Notes: a model not told the origin generated them from the sequence alone. 64,000 nt of DNA from Verrucomicrobiia bacterium (GCA_030431475.1 JAUIJD010000015.1:1-64000); one strand, 5' to 3'; positions 1 to 8,714 are shown, numbered from the stretch's first letter. Program-made: numbers and translations.

Positions 1-1199
1 ATGCGGTAGGCGATGTAGTCGACGTTGACTTCATCGAGGACGGACTGCCGGTAGGTGTAGCGGCTGACGGTGTTCTGGTGGAAGAAGGCTTCGGTATCGA
101 GGGAGGGGGTGGCGGTGAGGCCGACGATGAAGGCGTCGAAGTAGTCGAGGACCTGCTTCCATTTGTTGTAGATGGAGCGGTGGCATTCATCGACGATGAT
201 GAGGTCGAAGGTCTCGGGGGGAAGGTTGGGCTGGTAGGTGACTTCGATGGGTTCGCCGGTGGCGAGGTCGCTTTCTGCGGAAGTGAAGGAGGAGAGCTCG
301 TCCTGGTCGTCGTCGATGGCTTCGGGGTCGCCTTTGAGCTGGGCGAAGAGGCGCTGGATGGTGGAGATGACGACCTGGTTGACGGGATCGAAGCCGGCGG
401 CGCCGAGGTGGCAGACGTTGTAGACTTCGGGGAAGAGCTTGCCGGTGTCGGGGGCGGCGTAGGTGTCGAACTCGCCCTTGGCCTGGGTGCCGAGGGAGTT
501 GCGGTCGACGAGGAAGAGGACGCGCTTGAGGCGGGCGAACTTGAGGAGGCGGTAGACTTCGGTGACGGCGGCGTAGGTCTTGCCGGCGCCGGTGGCCATG
601 TGGATGAGGGAGCGGGGACGGGCGGCGGCAAGGGAGGCTTCGAGGCCGGTGATGGCCTCGTGCTGGCAGTGGCGCAGGGGCTGGGCGGCACCGGCCATGA
701 AGGCGTCGAGCGGGTGCGCGGTGGGGAGGGCGGCGAGGCGGCGGCGGAGGGTGTCCCCTTCTCCACTGGCCTCGGCCAGCAACTTGCGAAGCGCCTCAGG
801 CTTCGGGAAGTGGAAGAGGGGCCGGGCACGGCGCCCGGGATCGCGCGCGTCGGTGAACTGGATCTGGCGGCCGTTGGCCTCGAAACGGAAGGGTAAGGGG
901 TTCTGCCAGCAGCTGTCGGGGTCAGTCCACTTGCGGAAGGCGGCGTAGGTGGCGGATTGTTCCTGGACGCCTTCGAGGGAGTGGTCGGAGCGCTTGGCTT
1001 CGAGGATGCCGCAGGCTTTGCCGTCGAGGTAGAGGATGTAGTCGGCGCGGCCAACGGTGCCGTCACGGCTGTCGCCGGAGAGCTCGCATCGTGCGCTGGG
1101 TTTCCTATCCACGGCATTCCCAGCAGCCACGACCGTCCATCCGGCCGCCTGCAACTGGCGGTCGATGATTTCTCGGGCAGCGGCTTCGGGGGTGGTCAC
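1..1199 (-). CDS. hsdR: Type I restriction enzyme R subunit, C-terminus cut by window edge
   Basis: This is the ATP-dependent translocase and endonuclease subunit of a type I restriction system. I translated it by hand because it has no stop inside the window; 399 codons are visible. The N-terminal nuclease motif is present (Asp53, then Glu67-Ala-Lys69 in ILEAKR). The Walker A motif ATGAGKT is at residues 202-208, the DECH box at 337-340 and LTATP at 361-365. This order matches the short HsdR class that ends in an EcoEI-type C-terminal domain. The start is GTG at 1199-1197: an in-frame TAG lies seven codons upstream and no earlier start exists. No hsdM or hsdS gene is visible, so they must lie beyond the left edge or be absent. 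The neighbour to the right is divergent and unrelated. Confidence 0.9.
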   Translation of the reverse strand, partial: MTTPEAAAREIIDRQLQAAGWTVVAAGNAVDRKPSARCELSGDSRDGTVGRADYILYLDGKACGILEAKRSDHSLEGVQEQSATYAAFRKWTDPDSCWQNPLPFRFEANGRQIQFTDARDPGRRARPLFHFPKPEALRKLLAEASGEGDTLRRRLAALPTAHPLDAFMAGAAQPLRHCQHEAITGLEASLAAARPRSLIHMATGAGKTYAAVTEVYRLLKFARLKRVLFLVDRNSLGTQAKGEFDTYAAPDTGKLFPEVYNVCHLGAAGFDPVNQVVISTIQRLFAQLKGDPEAIDDDQDELSSFTSAESDLATGEPIEVTYQPNLPPETFDLIIVDECHRSIYNKWKQVLDYFDAFIVGLTATPSLDTEAFFHQNTVSRYTYRQSVLDEVNVDYIAYR

Positions 1200-1325
1200 G
1201 GCGACGAGGTGCCGGCTCTAACGGCAGCCTCCGGAGCCTAGGAAATCCGAAGGATCGCTGACAAGGACAAGCCTCGGGCCCGGGACAACCGGGATCGCCG
1301 GGCAGGCCGCGTGGTGGCGGCCCAT

Positions 1326-1485
1326 GGGGAGAAGGGATTTGAAATCCCTTTCTTCGCGGGGAGAAGCCCGCTTCTCCGTTGGCGGGGACGCGAGAGGACA
1401 CGGGGTCCTCCCTGCCCGCGGGATGGGCCGACCCGCACCTCCGACGCCCGCCATCCGCCCAAGGGATTGCAAATCCCTTCTCCCT
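1326..1485. repeat. Two-armed palindromic element between hsdR and the ABC operon
   Basis: Two 25-bp arms at 1326-1350 and 1461-1485 are inverted copies of each other (23 of 25 match). Each arm contains its own near-perfect palindrome, AAGGGATTTGAAATCCCTT on the left and AAGGGATTGCAAATCCCTT on the right. A 110-bp spacer separates them and itself holds small GC-rich inverted repeats. The element fills much of the divergent gap 1200-1659, where I see no gene. It resembles the REP/BIME type of intergenic palindrome rather than a terminator, since the flanking genes point away from it. Confidence 0.6.
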
Positions 1486-1659
1486 ACCTCGCCCTCCTCG
1501 CCCTCGCCCTCGTCCTCGTCCTCCCCGCCCCCCAAATCGTCCTTTTCCCTTGCAAAATCGGCCGTGCGATTTTTTCAAACAGCCCCGCCGGACGGTGCCG
1601 CTATGGCCGTTGTCGGACGCCCAAACCCCGGACGCCCCAGACCTGAAATCCTTTTCACC

Positions 1660-2406
1660 ATGATCGAAGTCGAGAACCTCACCAAACGTTTCGGCACCAA
1701 GCTCGCCGTGGATCACCTCAGCTTCACCGTCCAAAAGGGCGAAGTGCTCGGATTCCTCGGGCCGAACGGCGCCGGCAAATCCACCACCATGCGCATGGTC
1801 ACCGGATTCCTGCCGCCGACCTCCGGCAGCATCCGCATCTGCGGCACCTCGGTGATCGAGAACCCCACCGCCGCCAAGCGCCACATCGGCTACCTGCCCG
1901 AGTCCGCCCCGCTTTACAACGACATGACCGTCACCGGTTTCCTCAACTTCGCCGCCGAGATCCGCGGGCTGACCGGCACGGCGAAGAAGGAGGCCGTCTC
2001 GATGGCCATCGAGACCTGCTTCCTGGAAAGCGTCGCCCGCCAGTCGATCGACACCCTTTCGAAGGGCTACCGCCACCGGACCTGCCTCGCGCAGTCGCTG
2101 CTGCACGACCCCGAGGTGCTGATCCTCGACGAGCCGACCGACGGCCTCGACCCGAACCAGAAGCACGAGGTCCGCCAGCTCATCCGCCGCCTCGGCGAAA
2201 AGAAGGTCGTCCTCTTCTCGACCCACATCCTCGAGGAGGTCGAGGCCGCCTGCACCCGCGCGGTGATCGTCGATCGCGGCCGCATCGTCGTCGATGGCAC
2301 CCCGGAAGAGCTCAAGGAGAAGTCCGGCACCGGCTCGCTGACCGATCTCTTCCGCCAGGTCACCACCCGCGACACCGAACCCGAAACCTCCGAGGACGCC
2401 GCCTGA
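1660..2406 (+). CDS. ABC transporter ATP-binding protein, GldA-like
   Basis: This 248-residue protein is the ATPase of an ABC-2 type exporter and would act on the cytoplasmic face of the inner membrane. Walker A (GPNGAGKST) is at residues 34-42, the signature LSKGYRHR at 133-140, Walker B (VLILDE) at 153-158 and the H-loop His at 189. All the key residues needed for ATP hydrolysis are present. An open frame extends upstream to 1324, but the extension is low-complexity Pro/Ser/Arg sequence over a palindromic repeat, so I chose ATG 1660, where the family begins. It heads a four-gene same-strand operon with a permease, a GldG-like protein and a DUF4340 protein. In Bacteroidetes the related GldA/F/G are linked to gliding; substrate and role here are unknown. 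Confidence 0.9.
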   Translation: MIEVENLTKRFGTKLAVDHLSFTVQKGEVLGFLGPNGAGKSTTMRMVTGFLPPTSGSIRICGTSVIENPTAAKRHIGYLPESAPLYNDMTVTGFLNFAAEIRGLTGTAKKEAVSMAIETCFLESVARQSIDTLSKGYRHRTCLAQSLLHDPEVLILDEPTDGLDPNQKHEVRQLIRRLGEKKVVLFSTHILEEVEAACTRAVIVDRGRIVVDGTPEELKEKSGTGSLTDLFRQVTTRDTEPETSEDAA

Positions 2407-2418
2407 GCACTCCGGTTT

Positions 2419-2450
2419 CAGCATTTCAGTTTTTCAGCATTTCAGTTTTT
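2419..2450. repeat. Perfect 16-bp tandem duplication upstream of the permease
   Basis: The unit CAGCATTTCAGTTTTT occurs twice head to tail (2419-2434 and 2435-2450), three bases before the ATG at 2454. It is AT-rich against a GC-rich background and occupies most of the 47-bp gap between the ATPase and permease genes, including the region where a ribosome binding site would normally lie. Confidence 0.85.
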
Positions 2451-2453
2451 ACC

Positions 2454-3188
2454 ATGAAAGACGTCTGGACCATCTACAAGCGCGAGCTCGGCAGCTACTT
2501 CGGCCAGCCCATCGCCTACGCCATCATCGTCATCTTCCTGCTGCTCTCGATGGTGTTCACCTTCACCCTCGGCAACTTCATCGAGGCCGGCGACGCCTCG
2601 CTGACCTACTCCTTTTTCCTCTACCTGCCCTTCGTCCTGATGGTGCTGGTGCCGGCCGTCGGCATGCGGCTGTGGTCGGAGGAGCTGCGCAGCGGCACCG
2701 TCGAGCTCATCGGCACCTACCCGATCTCGCTGTGGTCGGTCATCCTCGGCAAGTTCAAGGCCGCCGCCACCGTCTGGCTGATCGCCATCGCCCTGACCTT
2801 CCCGATCTGGATCACGGTCAACTGGCTCGGCGAACCCGACAACCTGGCCATCATCTCCGGCTACATCGGCGCCTTCCTGCTGGCCTGCACCTTCCTCGCG
2901 ATCACCCTGCTGGTCTCGGCCTTCACCCGCGACCAGGTCATCTGCCTCATCGTCTCGTCGGCGATCTGCATCGGGCTGGTCTTCGCCACCTTCGATCCCT
3001 TCGTCCGGCAGTACTCGAAGACCTTCTCGCCGGAGGTGAAGGACGCCATCACCGCGCTCGGCGTGTGGGACCACTTCCTGTCGCTGGCCCGCGGCGCCTT
3101 CCGCCTGCAGGACGTGCTGTGGTTCGCCTCCATCATCATCGCCTCGCTGCTCGGCACGAGCGCCATCCTCTCCGCCAAGCGCTCCTGA
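2454..3188 (+). CDS. ABC-2 type permease, GldF-like
   Basis: This 244-residue integral membrane protein shows about six hydrophobic segments (near residues 20-40, 52-70, 105-122, 135-155, 162-180 and 222-240). The motif WSEELRSGTVELI near residue 75 is the conserved cytoplasmic stretch of ABC-2 permeases that pair with GldA/CcmA-type ATPases. It presumably forms the membrane channel for the ATPase encoded 47 bp upstream. The next gene starts 40 bp downstream on the same strand. The transported substrate cannot be read from the sequence. Confidence 0.85.
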   Translation: MKDVWTIYKRELGSYFGQPIAYAIIVIFLLLSMVFTFTLGNFIEAGDASLTYSFFLYLPFVLMVLVPAVGMRLWSEELRSGTVELIGTYPISLWSVILGKFKAAATVWLIAIALTFPIWITVNWLGEPDNLAIISGYIGAFLLACTFLAITLLVSAFTRDQVICLIVSSAICIGLVFATFDPFVRQYSKTFSPEVKDAITALGVWDHFLSLARGAFRLQDVLWFASIIIASLLGTSAILSAKRS

Positions 3189-3228
3189 ACCCCCTTCTCC
3201 ACGCACCCAACTCCACGCTTCATTCACC

Positions 3229-5190
3229 ATGAGCCAGGAAGACAAAATCCTCCACCCCGTCGCCCGCGCCATCCTCGCGATCGTCGCGCTCGTCGTCATC
3301 GTCGTCGCCGGCAACATGCTGGTCTCGTCGCTCGGCATCGGCCACAAGACCCTCGACCTCACCGAGGACCGCATCCACACGCTTTCCGAGGGCACCGGAA
3401 ACATCCTCGAGGAACTCGCCGCCCCGGTGGTGATCCGCTACTACGCGTCGCGCACCACCGACTACATGCCGGAGGACTTCAAGCTCCACATGCGGCGCGT
3501 CGACGACCTGCTCGCCGAGTATGAAAGCCTCGCCCCGGACGGGAAGCTGCGCGTCGAGAACCTCGACCCCGAGCCCGACACCGACGCCGAGGACGCCGCC
3601 AACCTCGACGGCATCAGCGGCCAGACAATCAACAACGAGAACATCTACCTCGGCCTGGCCATCTCGTGCCTCGACCGCACCACCACCATCCCCCTCCTCG
3701 ACCCGCGCGACGAGACCATGCTCGAGTATGAGATCTCGCGCGCCATCGCCGAGGTCAGCGCCACCCGCAAGCCGTTGATCGGCGTGATGTCCGCCCTCGA
3801 GCTCGCCGGCGGCCCGGCGGGGATGCCCGGCCAGCGTCCGAGCCAGCCGTGGGTGATCTACAACCAGCTCCAGCAGTCGTACGAGGTCGAGGACCTGACC
3901 ATGACCCCGGGCGAGATCGACGCCGACCGCTACAAGGTCGTCCTGCTGATCCACCCGGCCGGCATCACGCCGGAGGCGGAGTTCGCGATCGACCAGTACC
4001 TGCTCGAGGGCGGCACCGTGATCGCCTGCCTCGATCCCTTCTCGCTGGCCGCGCAGATGACCGGCGGCGGCAACCCGATGATGGGCCAGCAGGGCACGCC
4101 CACCTCCTCGACCCTGCCCACCCTGCTCAAGGCGTGGGGCGTCGAGATGCCGACCAACCAGACCGTCGGCGACGGCAGCTACCAGACGATGATGAACGGC
4201 AACCGCGCCGGACTCGCCGTCCTGACCGTGCCGCAGGAAGGCATGCCGCAGGAGGACAGCATCGTCACCAAGGACCTCACCAGCGTGACCTTCTTCCTCG
4301 CCGGCGGCATGACCAAGAGCGGCAGCGCCGGCGTCGCGGTGGACACGCTCGTGAAGGCCTCGTCCGCCGCCGGACTGGTCGACAATTTCCCGGCCTCCCG
4401 CCTGGATCCCTCGCTGGTCACCAGCTTCCGCCCCGACGGCAAGAACTACGACCTCGTCCTCCACCTGAAGGGCGAGTTCTCGACCGCCTTCCCCGATGGC
4501 GATCCGTCGGCCCCGGCGGAAGCCGAGGAGGAGGAAGACGGCGGAAGCGAAGAGGAGGCCGGGGACGACGGCGACAAGGCCGACGCGGAGGCCGAAGAGA
4601 AAGCGGAGGCGCCCACCCACCTCACCGAGGCCCGGGCCGCCGGCAACGTCTTCCTGATTTCCGACGTCGATGCCTTCTACGACCAGTTCGCCTACCAGGT
4701 GCAGCGGCTCGGCAACATCCAGCTCGCGCAGCCGATCAACGGCAACTCCTCGCTGTTCTTCAACCTCATCGACCAGGCCGCGGGTTCGCCCCACCTGATC
4801 GGCTCGCGCAGCCGCGCCGCGACCAGCCGTCCGTTCACGGTCTTCCGCGAAATGGAGGCGGATGCCAACCAGGCCGTCGGCAAGAAGATCGAGAAGCTCC
4901 AGGAGGAGGCCACGCAGGCCGAGGAGCGCCTCCGCGAGCTGCAGGCGCAGAAGACCCAGGGCTCCGAGCTCTACCTTTCGCCCGAGCAGGAGCAGGAGAT
5001 CCGCAAGCTCCGCAAGCAGGAGGTCGACGCCGGCCGCGAGATCCGCGAGCTGCAGAAGGACCTGCGCCGCGACAAGGACGCGATCGCCGCCCGCATCATC
5101 ACCTGGAACATCGCCGGCGTGCCGCTGGCCATCATTCTCGTCGGCCTCGGGCTCTTCGCCGCCCGCCGCTCCCGCACCCGTGCCCGCTGA
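3229..5190 (+). CDS. GldG-family ABC transporter auxiliary protein
   Basis: This 653-residue protein has one N-terminal transmembrane segment (about 13-33), a large extracytoplasmic region and a C-terminal transmembrane segment (about 628-648) ending in a basic tail. The N-terminal half (TLDLTEDRIHTLSEGTGNIL, then YYASRTTDYMPEDFK and later IYNQLQQSYEVEDL) matches the GldG / uncharacterised ABC transport auxiliary family. Two features stand out. There is a very acidic Glu/Asp-rich stretch near residues 424-455. A predicted coiled coil lies near residues 545-620, just before the last membrane segment. It sits in the operon after the permease. In gliding bacteria GldG is part of the GldAFG transporter; a motility role here is not shown. 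Confidence 0.8.
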   Translation: MSQEDKILHPVARAILAIVALVVIVVAGNMLVSSLGIGHKTLDLTEDRIHTLSEGTGNILEELAAPVVIRYYASRTTDYMPEDFKLHMRRVDDLLAEYESLAPDGKLRVENLDPEPDTDAEDAANLDGISGQTINNENIYLGLAISCLDRTTTIPLLDPRDETMLEYEISRAIAEVSATRKPLIGVMSALELAGGPAGMPGQRPSQPWVIYNQLQQSYEVEDLTMTPGEIDADRYKVVLLIHPAGITPEAEFAIDQYLLEGGTVIACLDPFSLAAQMTGGGNPMMGQQGTPTSSTLPTLLKAWGVEMPTNQTVGDGSYQTMMNGNRAGLAVLTVPQEGMPQEDSIVTKDLTSVTFFLAGGMTKSGSAGVAVDTLVKASSAAGLVDNFPASRLDPSLVTSFRPDGKNYDLVLHLKGEFSTAFPDGDPSAPAEAEEEEDGGSEEEAGDDGDKADAEAEEKAEAPTHLTEARAAGNVFLISDVDAFYDQFAYQVQRLGNIQLAQPINGNSSLFFNLIDQAAGSPHLIGSRSRAATSRPFTVFREMEADANQAVGKKIEKLQEEATQAEERLRELQAQKTQGSELYLSPEQEQEIRKLRKQEVDAGREIRELQKDLRRDKDAIAARIITWNIAGVPLAIILVGLGLFAARRSRTRAR

Positions 5191-5214
5191 ACCCCGATCC
5201 CCTTCCTCACGACC

Positions 5215-6558
5215 ATGAACAAACGACAAGTCATCGTCCTTTGGATCATCGCCGTGGCGCTCGTCGCCGCCCTCGCGATCGTCAATTCCTCGAAATCCAA
5301 CACCTACCAGAGCGCCACCGAGCGCCAGCGGGGTGACACGCTGCTCGCCGACTTCAAGCCGGCCGAGGTCGCCGACATCGCCATCTCGCAGGGCGACGAG
5401 AGCGTCACCCTCACCCAGAAGGAGGGCGGCTGGGTCGTCACCAGCCGTGACGACTACCCGGCCAACGTCAGCGACATCAACACGCTCCTGCGCACCATCG
5501 AGGAGGTCAAGGTCACCCAGGGCGTCGAGGCCGACGCCGAGTTCGCGCCGCGCTTCGGCATGGACCCGGAGGCCAGCGACGCCGAGGAGCGCGGGATCGA
5601 CCTGGTGCTGTCGAACGACGCCGGCACCGAGCTCGCCCACCTCACCTTCGGCAAGAACACCGAGAGCGCCGGCGATCCGATGAGCCCCTTCGGCGGCGGC
5701 GGCGCCACCGGCCGCTTCGTCCGCAACCACGCGGACGCCTCCGGCATGTATGTCACCAGCGAGCTCTTCCCGACGCTCAGCACCGACGCCAGCACCTGGC
5801 TCGACGAGGAGTTCCTCACGGTCGAGAAGATCCGCTCGATCGCGGTCAGCAAGCCCGGCCAGGAAAGCGACATCGAATGGAAGCTCACCCGCGACGACGA
5901 GGAGGGCGACTTCGCGCTGGAAGGCAAGAAGGAGGAAGAGGAACTCGACTCCACCGCGATCAACCCGCTCAAGAATCTCTTCTCCTACGCCCGCTTCGAG
6001 GACGTCGTGCCCGCCGCCGATGCCGAGGAGGCCTGGAACAAGGAACAGCGGCAGCAGGCCATCATCGAGACCTTCGAGGGCTTCACCTACAACGTGACCT
6101 TCGGCCCGGAGAAATCCGAGGGTGACGCCGAGGCGCAGGACTACCTGATGCGCGTCGCGGTCACCGCCGAGCTTCCCGAGAAGCGCAAGCCGGCGGAGGA
6201 CGAGACCGAAGAGCAGGCCAAGGAGGCCGACGAGGCCTTCGCCTCCCGCAAGAAGGAGCTCGAGGAGAAGCTCGAGGTGGCCCGGCAGCTCGAGGGCCGG
6301 ACCTTCCGCGTGACCAAGTTCACCGTGGACGCCCTGCTCAAGAACCGCACCGGGCTGATCAAGTCGGCCGCCCCGGCCAACACCGGGACCACTCCGGCGA
6401 TCCCCGGCGCGACCGCGCCCGGCGGCGCCGCGCCCATGCCCCCTCGCCGTCCCACGCAGGCCGTGACGCCGCCCATCGCCATCCCGCCGCTTCCCGAAGA
6501 GGATGAGGCGGCCTCCGGCGACTCCGGCACGGACAAGGCCGAGGGCGGCGACGAGTAG
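5215..6558 (+). CDS. DUF4340 domain-containing protein
   Basis: This 447-residue protein has an N-terminal membrane anchor (IVLWIIAVALVAALAIVNS, residues 6-24) followed by an extracytoplasmic domain of the DUF4340 type. The visible family pattern is VTLTQKEGGWVVTSRDDYPA near residue 63, followed by a threonine/leucine-rich segment. DUF4340 proteins regularly follow GldG-like proteins in such operons, which is the best functional hint. A charged Glu/Lys-rich segment runs from about 320 to 365. The C-terminal 80 residues are Pro/Ala-rich and low in complexity. It is the last gene of the operon, 24 bp after the GldG-like gene, with no clear terminator after it. Confidence 0.8.
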   Translation: MNKRQVIVLWIIAVALVAALAIVNSSKSNTYQSATERQRGDTLLADFKPAEVADIAISQGDESVTLTQKEGGWVVTSRDDYPANVSDINTLLRTIEEVKVTQGVEADAEFAPRFGMDPEASDAEERGIDLVLSNDAGTELAHLTFGKNTESAGDPMSPFGGGGATGRFVRNHADASGMYVTSELFPTLSTDASTWLDEEFLTVEKIRSIAVSKPGQESDIEWKLTRDDEEGDFALEGKKEEEELDSTAINPLKNLFSYARFEDVVPAADAEEAWNKEQRQQAIIETFEGFTYNVTFGPEKSEGDAEAQDYLMRVAVTAELPEKRKPAEDETEEQAKEADEAFASRKKELEEKLEVARQLEGRTFRVTKFTVDALLKNRTGLIKSAAPANTGTTPAIPGATAPGGAAPMPPRRPTQAVTPPIAIPPLPEEDEAASGDSGTDKAEGGDE

Positions 6559-6689
6559 TGCCAGCCGGCGGTCGGCGGGTCCGCCACCCTGCAGGACATC
6601 GCTGACTCGGAAGCGCGTCGCACGAAGCCGGCGGAGGGTGTCTTCGGGTGCGAGTGGAAGCGGCGGGCACTTTCCTACCCCGCAACGGC

Positions 6690-6779
6690 CGCCCGGAACC
6701 GTGGCCGGGGCTTCCAGCCCCGTCGCCAGGACCCAAAGCCAGTCGGGCGACGGGCCTGGAAGGCCCGGCCACATCCGCT
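6690..6779. repeat. 90-bp two-armed palindromic repeat, copy 1
   Basis: This element lies between the DUF4340 gene and the halogenase-like gene. It starts CGCCCGGAACCGTGG and ends CGGCCACATCCGCT. Two arms fold back on each other, and each arm is also a hairpin with a TTCCA-type loop: GGGGCTTCCAGCCCC in the left arm and, read on the other strand, GGGCCTTCCAGGCCC for the right. A second copy lies at 12567-12656. The first 34 bp are identical between copies, 35 of the last 36 bp match, and the central 20 bp have diverged. The rest of the gap 6559-6840 shows no gene. Confidence 0.85.
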
Positions 6780-6840
6780 CCCCTTTCAGCGACACCCGGT
6801 GCCTTCAGTCCCGCTTGCGCCCCGCGTCATTCGGCCTAAG

Positions 6841-8436
6841 ATGCGCGCAGCCATGGTCATGCCTGCGGAAATCCCGACCGTCGATTACGACGTGGTCATC
6901 TTCGGGGGGGCCTTTTCGGGTTCCGCCCTCGCGCTTCTTCTCAAACGGGCCCGGCCCGAGACGCGCATCCTCATCCTTGAGAAATCGGAGGCCTTCGACC
7001 GGAAGATCGGCGAATCGACCTCCGAGGTCGCCGGCTGCTTCATCACCCGCATCCTCGGGTTCTCCCACTACCTCGCCCGCGAGCACTACCAGAAGCACGG
7101 GCTGCGGATGTGGTTCAACACCGAAGAAAACGACTGCCCGAACTGCTGCACCGAGCTCGGCCCCTACTTCCAGGCACGCTTTCCCACCTACCAGCTCGAC
7201 CGCTCGAAACTCGACCAGCACATGCTCGAGACCGCCGTCGAGGAAGGCTGCGAGCTGGTCCGGCCGGCGAGCGTGAAGCGCTTCGAGCTGAAGGGCGCGG
7301 GCATGAACGAGGTCACCTACAAGGCCGACGGCGAGACGCACACCATCCGCGCCGGATGGGTGGCCGACTGCTCCGGCAAGGCGGCGCTCATCGCCCGCCA
7401 CCGAGGCACCATCGAACCGCTTCCCGAGCACCCGGTCCACTCGATGTGGGTGCGCTTCCGCAACGTCCGCAGCCTCGACTCGGACGAGGCCCGCCGGCTC
7501 GTCCCCGGTCTCGCCGACGGCCCGATCGTCTCCCGGGGCAGCGCCACCAACCACCTGATGGGCCGCGGCTGGTGGTCGTGGATCATCCCGCTGCCGAACG
7601 GTGAGTTCTCCGCCGGGGTCACCTGGGACGAACGGCTCTTCACCCCGCCCTCGGAAGGACGGGTCGGGCAGCGCGTGCTGGCCCACCTCAAGTCGCACCC
7701 GATCGGCCGCCTGATGTTCGAGAACGCGGAACCCGTCGAGTACGACGCCCGCATCTACAAAAAGCTGCCGTACTACTCGACCGAGGTCTGCGGCGACGGC
7801 TGGGTCACGATGGGCGACGCCGCGGGTTTCATGGACCCGCTCTACTCGCAGGGCCTCGACTACTGCGCGCACGGCACCTACGCCGCCCACAAGATCCTCC
7901 TCAAGGCGCTCGACGGCGAGTGCGTGAAGGAGCCCCTCGCCCAGCACAACCAGCAGTTCGGCGAGTCCTACCATCGCTGGTTCCGGTCGCTCTATCTCAA
8001 CAAATACCAGTACATCGGCGATGCCGACCTGATGCGCGCGGCCTTCCTGCTCGACCTGGCGACCTACTTCGTCGGACCGGTGCAGCTCGTCTACCGCTGC
8101 CCCGACAAGGAGTACTCGAAAATGCCCTACGACGGGCCGGTCGGCGCCGGGGTCGCCCGCTTCATGGCCTTCTATAACCGCCGCCTCGAGCGCGTCGCCC
8201 GCAAGCGGATCGCCAACGGTTCCTACGGCCGCCACAACCTCAAGCGGCGGATGTTCATCCGCAAGACCTTCGAGGGCAGCCCGAAGGCCCTGGGCCACCT
8301 CGTCACCGGGATCCGCATCTGGCTCTGGCTTGAGCTCCGGAACGCCTTCACCCGGCCGATCGACGACATGCCGGAGCCCACCGAGAAGGCGATGCCCGCC
8401 CCCACCGCGAAGCAGCCGGCGATGTCAGGTGGCTGA
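6841..8436 (+). CDS. FAD-dependent oxidoreductase, flavin halogenase-like
   Basis: The product is about 531 residues. An N-terminal dinucleotide-binding motif (VVIFGGAFSGSAL, 18-30) is followed by GESTSEV (57-63). A WSWIIP sequence at 245-250 fits the WxWxIP signature of flavin-dependent halogenases. MGDAAGFMDPLYSQG near residue 328 is the FAD pyrophosphate-binding GD motif. Lys85 in EHYQKHGLRMW sits where the catalytic lysine of phenolic halogenases falls. The family also includes geranylgeranyl-reductase-like oxidoreductases, so halogenation is not proven. In-frame ATGs exist at 6799, 6841, 6853 and 6859; 6841 is a compromise, as 6799 lies just after a repeat element. No biosynthetic genes flank it. 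The stop codon lies inside a 123-bp direct repeat. Confidence 0.7.
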   Translation: MRAAMVMPAEIPTVDYDVVIFGGAFSGSALALLLKRARPETRILILEKSEAFDRKIGESTSEVAGCFITRILGFSHYLAREHYQKHGLRMWFNTEENDCPNCCTELGPYFQARFPTYQLDRSKLDQHMLETAVEEGCELVRPASVKRFELKGAGMNEVTYKADGETHTIRAGWVADCSGKAALIARHRGTIEPLPEHPVHSMWVRFRNVRSLDSDEARRLVPGLADGPIVSRGSATNHLMGRGWWSWIIPLPNGEFSAGVTWDERLFTPPSEGRVGQRVLAHLKSHPIGRLMFENAEPVEYDARIYKKLPYYSTEVCGDGWVTMGDAAGFMDPLYSQGLDYCAHGTYAAHKILLKALDGECVKEPLAQHNQQFGESYHRWFRSLYLNKYQYIGDADLMRAAFLLDLATYFVGPVQLVYRCPDKEYSKMPYDGPVGAGVARFMAFYNRRLERVARKRIANGSYGRHNLKRRMFIRKTFEGSPKALGHLVTGIRIWLWLELRNAFTRPIDDMPEPTEKAMPAPTAKQPAMSGG

Positions 8437-8707
8437 CGCTTCCAGCGGCAGGCCGTCACGGCGGCTTCCAGCCGCCTTCTCCCGCCTTCCCCAAGGGCCC
8501 CCAGACCCGGAAACCCATCCTCGCCACCGCGAAGCCGGATGAATCCGGCGCTCCATTTGATGAAGCCGCCGGGAATCAAGCGTAGCTGACGCTTCCAGCG
8601 GCAGGCCGTCACGGCGGCTTCCAGCCGCCTTCTCCCGCCTCCCCCAAAGGGCCTCCGACCCGGAAACCCGTCCCCGCCACCGCGAAGCCGGATGAATCCG
8701 GCGCTCC
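8432..8707. repeat. 123-bp direct repeat pair, period 153 bp
   Basis: Two near-identical 123-bp units occupy 8432-8554 and 8585-8707, separated by 30 bp. Each contains a small hairpin CGCTTCCAGCG, a larger hairpin GGCGGCTTCCAGCCGCC with the same TTCCA loop, and a third palindrome GCCGGATGAATCCGGC followed by GCTCC. The first unit overlaps the last five bases, including the stop codon, of the halogenase-like gene. The second ends seven bases before the sixA stop. The repeats therefore fill the convergent gap between the two genes, 8437-8714, which has no other content. Confidence 0.9.
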
Positions 8708-8714
8708 CTCCCGC

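Noticed and set aside
1200-1659. An N-terminal extension of the ABC ATPase gene back to 1324
   Set aside because: The extension is Pro/Ser/Arg low complexity over a palindromic repeat, and the family begins at ATG 1660.
3220-6795. A 1191-codon open frame on the minus strand opposite the GldG-like and DUF4340 genes
   Set aside because: It is the mirror of real coding sequence in a GC-rich genome: Gly/Asp/Glu/Leu-rich, no domains, and it crosses two well-supported genes.
8432-8707. Possible CRISPR array because of direct repeats
   Set aside because: Only two units of 123 bp with internal hairpins and a 30-bp gap; no cas gene and no repeat-spacer pattern.
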